Counted from the first letter of the stretch, positions 1-6,663 are shown. The stretch is DNA of 7,071 bases from Bacteroidia bacterium (GCA_030054235.1 JASGCG010000085.1:1-7071); one strand, 5' to 3'. Numbers and translations are program-made. Notes: generated by a model not told the origin, from the sequence alone.

Positions 1-18
1 AAGCAACCCGATGCTCAT
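1..18 (-). CDS. Start of an unidentified gene, cut by the left edge
   Basis: Only six codons are visible, reading M-S-I-G-L-L on the minus strand. The case for a real start is positional. The ATG at 18-16 shares bases with the TGA stop of the upstream YgfZ-like gene, giving the classic 4-base ATGA overlap. A GGAGG Shine-Dalgarno sits at 30-26 with a 7-base spacer. This arrangement implies translational coupling and co-transcription with the YgfZ-like gene. Nothing can be said about the product. Confidence 0.55.
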
Positions 19-1244
19 GACGCGGCCTCCACGAACCGCAGGGAAGGCTGCACGACGGCGCGCGCCGTCATGCCCTCGGCGTTGACGGCAAGCAGCGTGC
101 CGGGCACGGCGTGCACCGTCCGCACGGTGGCGAGCGCGATGCTCACGGCACCCAGCATCGGGCTGAGCGTGCTGCTCGTGACCGCACCGACCTGCTCGGC
201 AAGACCACCGCCTTCGGTGAGCGAGAAGACCTGCTCCCCCGCTGTCGGCAACGCATCGCCGACGATGCGCAGCGCTGCCACGACCTGCTTCGGTTTGCCA
301 AGGCTCTCCATGCGCGCCACGATCTCCTGGCCGAGGTAGCAACCCTTGGTGAAGCTCACGCGCTCGCGCAGCACGCCGCTCTCGTGCGGCAAGCTCTCGC
401 GACCGAAGTCCACATGGAACCACGGCTCGCCCGCCTCGATGCGCGCGATGTTCTGCGCGTACCAGCCGCAGGGCCGCACGCGTCGCCTGCCGTGAGCCAG
501 GTCGACCTGAGCGACGAGCGCCTTCCAGAACTCCGCCGCACGATCGGCATCACAGGCCAGATGCACCGTCGGCACACCGAACCAATCCAGTCGCCACGCG
601 TGACACGCGATCCCCGCGACCTGCAGCATGCACGAGCGTGCATCCGACTGCGCCAGCGCAGCGGTCTCCGCGCCGACCGCAGCAAGGGCCTCGAAGGTCG
701 AGGGCCCAGCAAGCGTCAGGCGTCGCAGCGCCCGCTCGTGGACGAGTTCGATGTCCTCGTTGAAGATGAACGAGGACAGGCTGGCGGCCGCGTGGGCCGC
801 ATCAAGCGCATCGCATTCGAGCAACCAGTGATCGTCGAAGGCAACGACCGCGAGATCCGCGTCGATCCTTCCCTTGCGGTTGAGCCAGAAGCTGCGCCGA
901 ACGCCGCCGGGCTCGAGCCCGCGCAGCTCCTGCGTCAGCATGCGCTGCAGCACGTCGAGCCGATCCTTGCCGCGCACACGGATCACGCCGCGCGCGCATC
1001 CATCCAGGAGCGCGCAGCCTCGTCGCAGCGCGGCGTACTCCACTTCCACGCTGCCGTAACTGGCCGGGACCAAGGCCACGGGCTCGCCGCCGTCGGCCCA
1101 CGGCAGGTACTGGACCTGGCCGTCGGCGGGAAGGATCCCGGCTCCGCGATCCCCTGCCCCCGGCGCCTGCGCCACCGCCCCGGCGCGTCGTTGCGCCTCG
1201 CCGCGCGCGAACTCGGCGTGGAGGGCATGGAGGTCATCGTGCAT
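15..1244 (-). CDS. ygfZ: YgfZ/GcvT-like folate-binding protein
   Basis: The product has 409 residues from the chosen ATG. YgfZ-family proteins are cytoplasmic and related to the glycine-cleavage T protein. They bind folate and support assembly or repair of certain iron-sulfur enzymes, including MiaB in E. coli. The family signature K-G-C-Y-L-G-Q-E is at residues 300-307, with the key cysteine at 302. It is preceded by the GcvT-like stretch RIEAGEPWF (268-276) and followed by the usual C-terminal barrel. The N-terminal GcvT-like fold begins near residue 62, after an Ala/Gly-rich linker (about 13-50) that looks poorly conserved. The open frame extends about 74 codons further upstream, but that part lies antisense to the divergent peptidase gene, so the MHDDL start at 1244 is preferred. 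MSMGRE, 10 codons upstream, is a less likely alternative. No clear Shine-Dalgarno is seen. The stop overlaps the next gene's start. Assignment to the family is firm; the exact physiological target is inferred. Confidence 0.9.
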   Translation of the reverse strand: MHDDLHALHAEFARGEAQRRAGAVAQAPGAGDRGAGILPADGQVQYLPWADGGEPVALVPASYGSVEVEYAALRRGCALLDGCARGVIRVRGKDRLDVLQRMLTQELRGLEPGGVRRSFWLNRKGRIDADLAVVAFDDHWLLECDALDAAHAAASLSSFIFNEDIELVHERALRRLTLAGPSTFEALAAVGAETAALAQSDARSCMLQVAGIACHAWRLDWFGVPTVHLACDADRAAEFWKALVAQVDLAHGRRRVRPCGWYAQNIARIEAGEPWFHVDFGRESLPHESGVLRERVSFTKGCYLGQEIVARMESLGKPKQVVAALRIVGDALPTAGEQVFSLTEGGGLAEQVGAVTSSTLSPMLGAVSIALATVRTVHAVPGTLLAVNAEGMTARAVVQPSLRFVEAAS

Positions 1245-1272
1245 GGGCCGAGCATGATAGGTTTCCCGACCC
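1245..1272. promoter_or_regulatory. 28-base divergent gap between ygfZ and the M42 gene
   Basis: Only 28 bases separate the two divergent start codons, so the promoters must overlap each other and the coding ends. On the minus strand TATCAT (1259-1254) resembles a -10 box and ends 9 bases before the ygfZ ATG, which would give a nearly leaderless message. On the plus strand CATGAT (1253-1258) could serve the M42 gene. No convincing -35 or Shine-Dalgarno is seen for either gene. The promoter assignment is inference from position and hexamer likeness only. Confidence 0.3.
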
Positions 1273-2313
1273 ATGGACATCTCCCTGCTGCAACGTCTCT
1301 GCGAAACCCCCGGCATCCCTGGTCGCGAGGAGCGCGTGCGCGCGCTCGTGCAGAAGGAGACCAAGGGTCTCTTCGACTCGGTCACGGTCGATCCGATGGG
1401 TTCGCTCCTGTGCACGATCAAGGCGCGCAAGCGTTCCGGGGGCCCCATCCTCGTGGCCGCGCACATGGACGAGATCGGCTTCTACGTCCGCCACGTCGAT
1501 GAGCAGGGCTTCCTCTGGCTGAACCCCGCTGGCGGCTTCGACGCGCGCAACCTCTTCAGCCGCCGCGTGCTGGTGATCACCGAGAAGGGTGACCTCAAGG
1601 GCGTGATGAACCCCGGTGGCAAGCCGATCCACATCTCGAGCGAGGCCGAGCGCAGCAAGGTGCCAGGCACCGAGGAGTTCTTCGTCGACCTCGGCCGCGA
1701 CGCAGGCGACGTGAAGAGCCGCGTCCAGGTCGGTGACTACGTGGTGATGGACGAGCCCTTCATGGACCTGCCGACCGCGGTCATCAGCAAGGCGCTCGAC
1801 AATCGCTTTGCCTGCTTCATGGCCATCGAGGCGATCCGGGCCATCGCCAAGCGACGCGGCCAGCTCTCGCGCGACGTGGTGGTTGCCTTCACCACCCAGG
1901 AGGAAGTTGGCCTTCGCGGCGCGATGACCGCGGCGAACGCCGTCGGCGCCGAGATCGGCATCGGGCTGGACGTGAACCTGGCGTGCGACACGCCGGGCGT
2001 ACCTGATTCGCAGCGCGTGACCAAGCATGGCCTAGGTGCGGCGGTGATGGTGCAGGATGGCAGCATGATCAGCGACTACGGCCTGCTGACCCAGGTCTGC
2101 GCGATCGCCAAGCGCAAGAAGATCCCGCACCAACGTGCGATCCTGCCGCGAGGCGGGCAGGATGGCGCCGCCATCCAGCGCAGCGGCAAGGGCGCGACGT
2201 GCATCGCCATCGGTGCCGGAACCCGCTACATCCACACCGTCACCGAGTCGATCAACAAGAAGGACCTGAAGGCGGCGATCGACCTGCTGGCCGAGTGCCT
2301 CGTCACGCTCTGA
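1273..2313 (+). CDS. M42-family metallo-aminopeptidase (FrvX/TET type)
   Basis: A 346-residue cytosolic di-metal aminopeptidase. M42 enzymes form large tetrahedral dodecamers that trim N-terminal residues from peptides left by proteasome-like proteases. The metal-site pattern is complete: His64 and Asp66 in AHMDEIG, Asp176 in KALDNRF, the catalytic Glu210 and its neighbour Glu211 in TTQEEVGLRG, Asp233 in GLDVN, and His321 in RYIHT. The segment around 90-165 matches the inserted PDZ-like dimerisation domain of the family. Length (about 340-360) and the N-terminal LCETPGIPGREE stretch fit a full-length protein starting at the ATG at 1273. Specificity (glutamyl, leucyl or broad) cannot be read from sequence, and some relatives were once misnamed endoglucanase or cellulase. 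It is divergent from ygfZ and convergent with murG, so it is probably monocistronic. No Shine-Dalgarno is visible before the start. Confidence 0.95.
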   Translation: MDISLLQRLCETPGIPGREERVRALVQKETKGLFDSVTVDPMGSLLCTIKARKRSGGPILVAAHMDEIGFYVRHVDEQGFLWLNPAGGFDARNLFSRRVLVITEKGDLKGVMNPGGKPIHISSEAERSKVPGTEEFFVDLGRDAGDVKSRVQVGDYVVMDEPFMDLPTAVISKALDNRFACFMAIEAIRAIAKRRGQLSRDVVVAFTTQEEVGLRGAMTAANAVGAEIGIGLDVNLACDTPGVPDSQRVTKHGLGAAVMVQDGSMISDYGLLTQVCAIAKRKKIPHQRAILPRGGQDGAAIQRSGKGATCIAIGAGTRYIHTVTESINKKDLKAAIDLLAECLVTL

Positions 2314-2323
2314 GGCCACGCTA

Positions 2324-2375
2324 GGGCAGCACTGCAGGGCAGCACTGCAGGGCAGCGCCGCAGGGCAGCGCCGGT
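2324..2375. repeat. Four tandem copies of a 13-base repeat
   Basis: The unit GGGCAGCACTGCA occurs twice exactly (2324-2336, 2337-2349), then as GGGCAGCGCCGCA (2350-2362) and GGGCAGCGCCGGT (2363-2375). The array fills most of the gap between two convergent genes. Thirteen is not a multiple of three and no gene covers it. The first two copies contain the small inverted repeat GCAG-CA-CTGC, so the transcript could fold into short hairpins. No T-run follows, so it is not a typical intrinsic terminator. The pattern of two identical and two diverged copies suggests slippage or recent duplication. Function is unknown. Confidence 0.9.
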
Positions 2376-2388
2376 CACGGACTTGGTT

Positions 2389-2404
2389 CGATGGCGGACC
2401 GTCG
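2389..2404. other. Short stem-loop beyond the murG stop
   Basis: CGATGG (2389-2394) pairs with CCGTCG (2399-2404) around a 4-base loop, with one G-U pair when read on the plus strand. It lies just downstream of the murG stop and on the murG-distal side of the tandem repeat. It lacks a U-tract on either strand, so at most it could aid rho-dependent termination or protect a 3' end. A stem this short can arise by chance in GC-rich DNA. Confidence 0.25.
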
Positions 2405-2406
2405 CG

Positions 2407-3576
2407 TCAGCCGAACGATCCCGCTCCGAGCAGGAATCGCGCGATGCGTTCGGCTGCGTCAGGTTCGGTGCGCGCCTCAAGTCGAGCACGCATGGCCCGT
2501 CGCGATGCATCGTCGTGCATCAACTTCAGCATCGGCTCGCCGAGCGCACGAAGGTTCGCCTCTGGCTCGATCGCATCCTTCGCAAGGACGGCTGCGCCCT
2601 CGTCAACCAGCGGCATCGCGTTGTGCATCTGGTGCAGGTCGGCGTGATAGGGATATGGCACGAAGATCGTGGGAACATGATTGGCTGCGGCCTCGCCCAC
2701 GCTGTTGGCCCCGGCACGACTGAGCGCAAGATCGGCCGCACCCCAGGCCAGGCCCATGCGGTGCAGGAACGGCATCACGACGGCATGCACACCCGCAGCG
2801 CGGTAGCCCGACTCGAACCGAGCAGCACCGCCGCTCACGCTCGGACCACACAGGTGCAGCACCTGCCAATCCTTGAACGCCTTCGGATCGCGCTGGGCCT
2901 GGAGCAGCATGAAGTCGTTCAGGCTGTTGGCACCTTGGCTTGCACCCGTCACGAGCAGCGTGCGCACGCCCGGCAAGAGTCCCAGCTGTTCGCGGCACGA
3001 TGCCTGCTCCGCCGGCGCCAACGCCAGGCGACGCAGCGGCATGCCGATGGTCTCGCGAGCAAAGCCGGGGATCGTGGGCGTTGGAATCGCGCTCACGACC
3101 TCACGCGCACGCCGCGCGACCCAGCGATTCGCTCGGCCGGGGGTGGCATCGAGATTCACCAAGAGCACCGGCACGCCGCGCGCTCGTGCTGCGTGGACCA
3201 CTGGCGCCGTCACGAAGCCACCGAGCGACACGACCCATGATGGCTGCAGTCGATCGATCATCCGCAGCACCTCGGCTCGGCCGCGAACGAAGGCCCTCAT
3301 GCACCGCAGCAGCTTTCGTGGCCGCAGCGACATGGGCTCGGCCGGGATCGCCACGTGTTCGGCTCCAGCCTCGGTCAGCATCTGAGCGTCGATCGGCCGC
3401 TGGCTGCACGCAAAGACGGGCCGGCATCCTGGGTCGATCGCCTTCATGCGCTCGGCAATGGCCAAGCCCGGGCTGATGTGTCCGCCTGATCCACCACCGG
3501 CCAGCAGCACACACCGGGGCGCCACGGCGAGCGACGGGCTGGACGACACGCCTGCGCTCACGGCAGCCGAAGTCAT
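2407..3576 (-). CDS. murG: MurG, lipid II-forming GlcNAc transferase
   Basis: A 389-residue GT28 glycosyltransferase that moves GlcNAc from UDP-GlcNAc to lipid I on the inner face of the membrane, making lipid II. Visible motifs are GGGSGGH (27-33, with His33 the expected catalytic or donor-site histidine), SLGGFVTAP (117-125), PGRANRW (146-152), TGASQGA (210-216), and SRAGANSVGE (286-295, with Glu295 the expected ribose-contacting residue). PYHADLHQMHNA (309-320) contains the Q-x-x-N-A element. The protein is longer than E. coli MurG (355), mainly through a low-complexity N-terminal extension of about 20 residues. The start is supported by the 4-base ATGA overlap with ftsW at 3576-3573, which indicates translational coupling. 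A GGAG 11 bases upstream is a weak ribosome site. One oddity: the family's H-E-Q-N motif reads V-N-L-D at 140-143. The other motifs and the ftsW neighbour still make MurG the clear call. Confidence 0.95.
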   Translation of the reverse strand: MTSAAVSAGVSSSPSLAVAPRCVLLAGGGSGGHISPGLAIAERMKAIDPGCRPVFACSQRPIDAQMLTEAGAEHVAIPAEPMSLRPRKLLRCMRAFVRGRAEVLRMIDRLQPSWVVSLGGFVTAPVVHAARARGVPVLLVNLDATPGRANRWVARRAREVVSAIPTPTIPGFARETIGMPLRRLALAPAEQASCREQLGLLPGVRTLLVTGASQGANSLNDFMLLQAQRDPKAFKDWQVLHLCGPSVSGGAARFESGYRAAGVHAVVMPFLHRMGLAWGAADLALSRAGANSVGEAAANHVPTIFVPYPYHADLHQMHNAMPLVDEGAAVLAKDAIEPEANLRALGEPMLKLMHDDASRRAMRARLEARTEPDAAERIARFLLGAGSFG

Positions 3577-4874
3577 GGTTCGGCTGGCTCCGGCATGCCG
3601 CCCGAGGCAGCAACCTCGAGCGGGCTCGGAGCAGGGCTCGATGCATCATGCGCGGCGCCGGGATCATCGGTCTGCGCTTCAGCACGTGCCACGCGACGAT
3701 CCATCGCGATCACCATGCCCAGGCACAGTGCCGTCATCATCCAGCCGGTTCCGCCGCGCGAGATCAGCGGCAGCGCAATGCCCTTGGTCGGCGCCATGCC
3801 CGTGACCACCACGACATTGATGACCGCCTGCAAGCCGACCGTGGCACCGATGCCCAGGGCCAAGACCCGGCTCATCGGATCCAGCGCGGGCTGGAGAGAG
3901 CCCGGTGATGTCGGCGTTGGAACACCCTGACCGGGGTCTCGGAAGGGCGAGTCGGTCGATGGCGCAGGCACGCGGCTCGACACCACCTGCACGATGCACC
4001 ACACGAGTCCCACGTAGAGCAGGAGCACGGCCACCGCTCCAAGCAGCCCCATCTCCTCGCAGATGATCGAGTAGATGAAGTCCGTGGTGCCCTCGGGCAG
4101 GTAGCCGAACTTCTGCACGCTGTTGCCGAGCCCGCGACCGGCCACGCCCCCACCCGAGATCGCGCCCATGCTCTGGATGATGTGGTAGCAGGAACCCTGC
4201 GGATCGCTGTAGGGATCGAGCACCGAGAAGATGCGCTTGAGCCGGTACGGGCTGATGAAGACCAGCGCGATGAACCCCGCCGCGCCGACCGGCAGGAAGG
4301 CCACGGCATTCCAGAGGTTCGCCCCACCCGCAAGCAGCATGATCACGGCCACGCCGGTGACGAGGACGGCCGTGCCGAGGTCTTCACCGGCAATGCCCAG
4401 CGCCACCACACCCACGATCGCCATCGGCAGCAGGAAGCCCGGCACGAACCGCTGCATCCGCTCACCAGTTCGGGCGATGTACCACGCAAGACCGATGGGC
4501 ATCAGCCACTTCGCCAGCTCGCTCGGCTGGAACGTGAGCGGCCCAAGGCTGACCCATCGGCTCGCCCCGTTGACTTCCTTGCCCAGGCCGGGCACATGGA
4601 CCGCAAGCAGTCCCATCAGGCTGAGGCCCGTCGCCCAGACCAGCGGCGAGCGCCATCCGGACCACCCGGCGATCCGCTCGACCGGCAGCACCATGCCCAG
4701 AAGCAGGCAGCCCATCGAGGCAATCGCGAAGATCGTGTGACGATCGAAGAGCACCGCCGAAAGGGTCGTGCGCGTGTCCCGCGCCACGGTGACTTCAGCG
4801 CTGTTGACGAACACCACCCCGATGAGGAGCAGCGTGAGGGCGAGCAGAGCGATGCCGTGGCCAGCGCGGAGCAC
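3573..4874 (-). CDS. ftsW: FtsW/RodA/SpoVE (SEDS) peptidoglycan glycosyltransferase, probably FtsW
   Basis: A 433-residue inner-membrane protein with about ten hydrophobic segments. SEDS proteins polymerise lipid II into glycan strands together with a class B penicillin-binding protein. Motifs are VNGASRW (101-107), PSELAKW (117-123), EDLGTA (164-169), AGGANLW (182-188), GRGLGNSVQK (246-255) and GYLPEGTTDFIYSIICEEMG (257-276). Asp265 aligns with catalytic Asp297 of E. coli FtsW. TKGIALPLISRGGTGW (363-378) is also present, with Arg373 where Tyr is usual. The start codon is GTG at 4874. It places the first membrane segment at residues 8-24, as in relatives, and the frame upstream reaches a stop without a better start. 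A Pro/Ser-rich insertion (about 301-334) enlarges a loop, and a Pro/Ala/Asp-rich tail (about 400-433) ends the protein. Overlap with murG favours a division or wall role. RodA cannot be fully excluded from sequence alone. Confidence 0.93.
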   Translation of the reverse strand: MLRAGHGIALLALTLLLIGVVFVNSAEVTVARDTRTTLSAVLFDRHTIFAIASMGCLLLGMVLPVERIAGWSGWRSPLVWATGLSLMGLLAVHVPGLGKEVNGASRWVSLGPLTFQPSELAKWLMPIGLAWYIARTGERMQRFVPGFLLPMAIVGVVALGIAGEDLGTAVLVTGVAVIMLLAGGANLWNAVAFLPVGAAGFIALVFISPYRLKRIFSVLDPYSDPQGSCYHIIQSMGAISGGGVAGRGLGNSVQKFGYLPEGTTDFIYSIICEEMGLLGAVAVLLLYVGLVWCIVQVVSSRVPAPSTDSPFRDPGQGVPTPTSPGSLQPALDPMSRVLALGIGATVGLQAVINVVVVTGMAPTKGIALPLISRGGTGWMMTALCLGMVIAMDRRVARAEAQTDDPGAAHDASSPAPSPLEVAASGGMPEPAEP

Positions 4875-4945
4875 GTCCAGATATCGGCTCGGCGGGGCGC
4901 AATCCTTCAGTTCCCACGAGCAGCGGCGCTATCCTCGTTCGATCG
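4875..4945. promoter_or_regulatory. Divergent ftsW/miaB intergenic region
   Basis: This 71-base gap must hold start signals for both ftsW (minus) and miaB (plus). TATCCT at 4930-4935 is a -10-like hexamer that ends 10 bases before the miaB ATG, implying a very short or absent leader. A weak -35-like TTCAGT lies at 4906-4911, 18 bases upstream. No Shine-Dalgarno precedes either start. No convincing promoter for ftsW could be picked. The assignment is inferred from hexamer likeness and spacing. Confidence 0.3.
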
Positions 4946-6505
4946 ATGCGCGTGTACCTCGAAACCTTCGGCTGCCAGATGAACGAACTCGACAGCGAGC
5001 TCGTGCGGGGGCAGCTGCTCTCGCTCGGCCATCAGTTCGTGCCTCACCCCGATGACGCGCAGGTCGTGCTCTTCAACACCTGCAGCGTCCGGGAGCACGC
5101 TGAACAGAAGGTCTACAGCCGACTCGGGCTGGCGGGGGTCCGCAAGAAGCAGGGCGAGCAGCTGATCGTGGGCGTGATCGGCTGCATGGCCGAGCGGGAT
5201 GGGGTGGACCTGTTCAAGCGCTATCCGCAGGTCGACCTGATGTGTGGTCCGGGCGAACTCGATCGACTGCCCCTGCTCATCGACAACGCTGCCCGCGCCG
5301 ATGCCGCCGATCGATCGGAGCGGGTCGCCTTGGCCGGCAACAAGAGCAGGCGGTCCGCCACGCTGCAGGCGGCCGAGGACAACCTCGAGATGCTCGACCT
5401 GAGCCGTGCGTTCGAGCCGGTCGCCAACGATGCCAAGTCGAAGTCGGCCTACGTGCGCATCACCCGCGGCTGCAACAAGTTCTGCACGTACTGCGTGGTG
5501 CCCCACACCCGCGGGGCCGAAGTCCACCGCCCCCCTGCCCACATCGTGGACGAGTGCAAGCGGCTCGTCGATGCTGGCGTCATCGAAATCACGCTCCTTG
5601 GCCAGACGATCAATCATTATCGGTACACCCACGGCACGGCGCTGACGGTCGACGGCCACGAAGCGCCTCAGGTCGGCCCCGGCCTGGCCGCCTTCCGCAA
5701 GCCGGTCGACCCGGGGGCGCGCACCACCACCTTCGCGGATCTGCTGCACCGGATCCACGAGGAGGTGCCCGGCGTTCAGCGCCTGAGGTTCGTGACCAGC
5801 TACCCCCGCGACTTCGGGGACGACATCCTTCAGGTGATGCGCGACTCACCGCGAATCTGCCAATACCTGCACGTTCCAGCCCAGAGCGGCAGCGATCGGA
5901 TGCTGAGGGCGATGAATCGCGGCTACACCGTCGCGGAGTACCTGGAGTTCATCGATCGCGTCACGACGACCCTTCCTGACTGCACGATCGGCGGCGACAT
6001 CATCGTGGGATTCTGCGGCGAGACCGACGAGGACTTCGAGGCCACCTGCGATCTCATTCGCCGGGTGCCGTACAAGAACAACTTCATCTTCAAGTACAGC
6101 CCGCGCCCTGGGACCGTGGCGTTCGATCGCCTGGCCGACGACGTTCCAGACAGCGTGAAACGAGCGCGCAACAACGCGCTGTTGGCGCTGCAGAACTCCG
6201 TGAGTGCGCGCGTTCACGAACGATGGGTCGGGCGCACCGTCCCGGTCTTCCTCGAGGATCTTCGTGAGCGCTCGGCGCCCGCGGCCGCATCCCGCGGCCA
6301 CGTCGCACTCAGCGTGGCAGGTCAACTGTCAGCCAACCCCAACGAGGTTGGTCCAACAAAACAGATTATTGGACGAACCCCCGGTGACCTCATCGTCGCG
6401 CTCGCCGCTCCAGCCGGGGCCGAGTCGATGCTGGGAACGCTTCAAACTGCAAGAATCGTTGGGTCCAAGCCGCTTCTGCTTGACGGAGTGCTGGTGGGAA
6501 CCTAA
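4946..6505 (+). CDS. miaB: MiaB, tRNA-2-methylthio-N6-dimethylallyladenosine synthase
   Basis: A 519-residue radical-SAM methylthiotransferase that adds a methylthio group to i6A37 of tRNAs reading UNN codons. The N-terminal UPF0004 domain carries the auxiliary-cluster cysteines Cys10 (TFGCQMNELDSE), Cys46 (NTCSVRE) and Cys80 (GCMAER). The radical-SAM cluster is Cys176, Cys180 and Cys183 in RGCNKFCTYC, followed by VVPHTRG. Further matches are LLGQTIN (217-223), RFVTSYPRDF (281-290), HVPAQSGSD (309-317) and GGDIIVGFCGETDEDF (349-364). A C-terminal TRAM domain starts near 420 and includes GRTPGDLIVAL (476-486). The VVPHTRG and QSGSD motifs fit MiaB better than RimO or MtaB. It is longer than E. 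coli MiaB (474) because of an insertion at about 226-262 and a stretched TRAM loop at about 440-468. The start gives MRVYLETFGCQMN directly, so no other start is plausible. It is probably monocistronic. Confidence 0.96.
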   Translation: MRVYLETFGCQMNELDSELVRGQLLSLGHQFVPHPDDAQVVLFNTCSVREHAEQKVYSRLGLAGVRKKQGEQLIVGVIGCMAERDGVDLFKRYPQVDLMCGPGELDRLPLLIDNAARADAADRSERVALAGNKSRRSATLQAAEDNLEMLDLSRAFEPVANDAKSKSAYVRITRGCNKFCTYCVVPHTRGAEVHRPPAHIVDECKRLVDAGVIEITLLGQTINHYRYTHGTALTVDGHEAPQVGPGLAAFRKPVDPGARTTTFADLLHRIHEEVPGVQRLRFVTSYPRDFGDDILQVMRDSPRICQYLHVPAQSGSDRMLRAMNRGYTVAEYLEFIDRVTTTLPDCTIGGDIIVGFCGETDEDFEATCDLIRRVPYKNNFIFKYSPRPGTVAFDRLADDVPDSVKRARNNALLALQNSVSARVHERWVGRTVPVFLEDLRERSAPAAASRGHVALSVAGQLSANPNEVGPTKQIIGRTPGDLIVALAAPAGAESMLGTLQTARIVGSKPLLLDGVLVGT

Positions 6506-6519
6506 GTTTCGAAGGATCT

Positions 6520-6544
6520 GACGAGGCGCATCGCGCGTATCGTC
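6520..6544 (+). other. Stem-loop just after the miaB stop
   Basis: GACGA (6520-6524) pairs with TCGTC (6540-6544), and inside it GCGC (6526-6529) pairs with GCGC (6533-6536) across a 3-base loop. The small internal loop between them is asymmetric. It begins 15 bases after the miaB stop. No T-run follows it directly, so by itself it is not an intrinsic terminator. It may protect the 3' end of the miaB message together with the next hairpin. Confidence 0.35.
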
Positions 6545-6560
6545 GGGCAATCACGGTCTT

Positions 6561-6609
6561 TGGCTCTGGTCCGAGTGAAGTGGAAAAGGGACCAAGCTGT
6601 GTGCTTTTT
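6561..6609 (+). terminator. Candidate intrinsic terminator of miaB
   Basis: TGGTCC (6567-6572) pairs exactly with GGACCA (6589-6594) around a 16-base loop. The stem extends outward with GCT (6563-6565) against AGC (6595-6597) past a single bulged C at 6566, giving 9 pairs. A run of five T follows at 6605-6609 and four more at 6613-6616. The 7-base gap between stem and T-run, and the large loop, make it weaker than a textbook terminator. Its placement between miaB and the next promoter supports it. Confidence 0.45.
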
Positions 6610-6629
6610 GCATTTTGCGACCTGAAGGC

Positions 6630-6657
6630 TTGACCCGTTCCCGCTGTGGTTTACGTT
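6630..6657 (+). promoter_or_regulatory. Candidate sigma70-type promoter of the secreted-protein gene
   Basis: TTGACC (6630-6635) matches the -35 consensus in five of six bases. A 16-base spacer leads to TACGTT (6652-6657), which keeps the TA...T core of the -10 box. Transcription would start near 6664, exactly where a 5' hairpin begins, leaving a leader of about 70 bases. It sits after the candidate miaB terminator and is the best promoter match in the window. Confidence 0.55.
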
Positions 6658-6663
6658 TAGGCC

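Noticed and set aside
111..1502. Long plus-strand open frame opposite ygfZ
   Set aside because: It is rich in His/Arg/Ala with no recognisable motif and is antisense to a gene with a clear family signature; typical of GC-rich shadow frames.
1234..2028. 264-codon minus-strand open frame opposite the M42 gene
   Set aside because: It shadows a gene with complete catalytic residues, and its composition (Ala, His, Val, Asp) reflects reverse reading of GC-rich codons.
2383..3240. 285-codon plus-strand open frame opposite murG
   Set aside because: No motif or ribosome site, and murG is certain on the other strand.
4875..4920. Possible upstream extension of FtsW to a CTG codon
   Set aside because: The added residues are polar and unlike family N-termini; the GTG at 4874 gives the normal first membrane segment position.
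4182..4982. 266-codon plus-strand open frame opposite ftsW
   Set aside because: Highly charged His/Arg/Asp/Glu composition, the expected mirror of membrane-segment codons.
4907..5758. 283-codon minus-strand open frame opposite miaB
   Set aside because: It shadows the cysteine-motif-bearing half of miaB and has no ribosome site or family resemblance.
6351..6374. GTCCAA/TTGGAC inverted repeat within miaB, in a locally AT-richer patch
   Set aside because: It is only a six-base stem with a 12-base loop inside the conserved TRAM coding region; likely chance.
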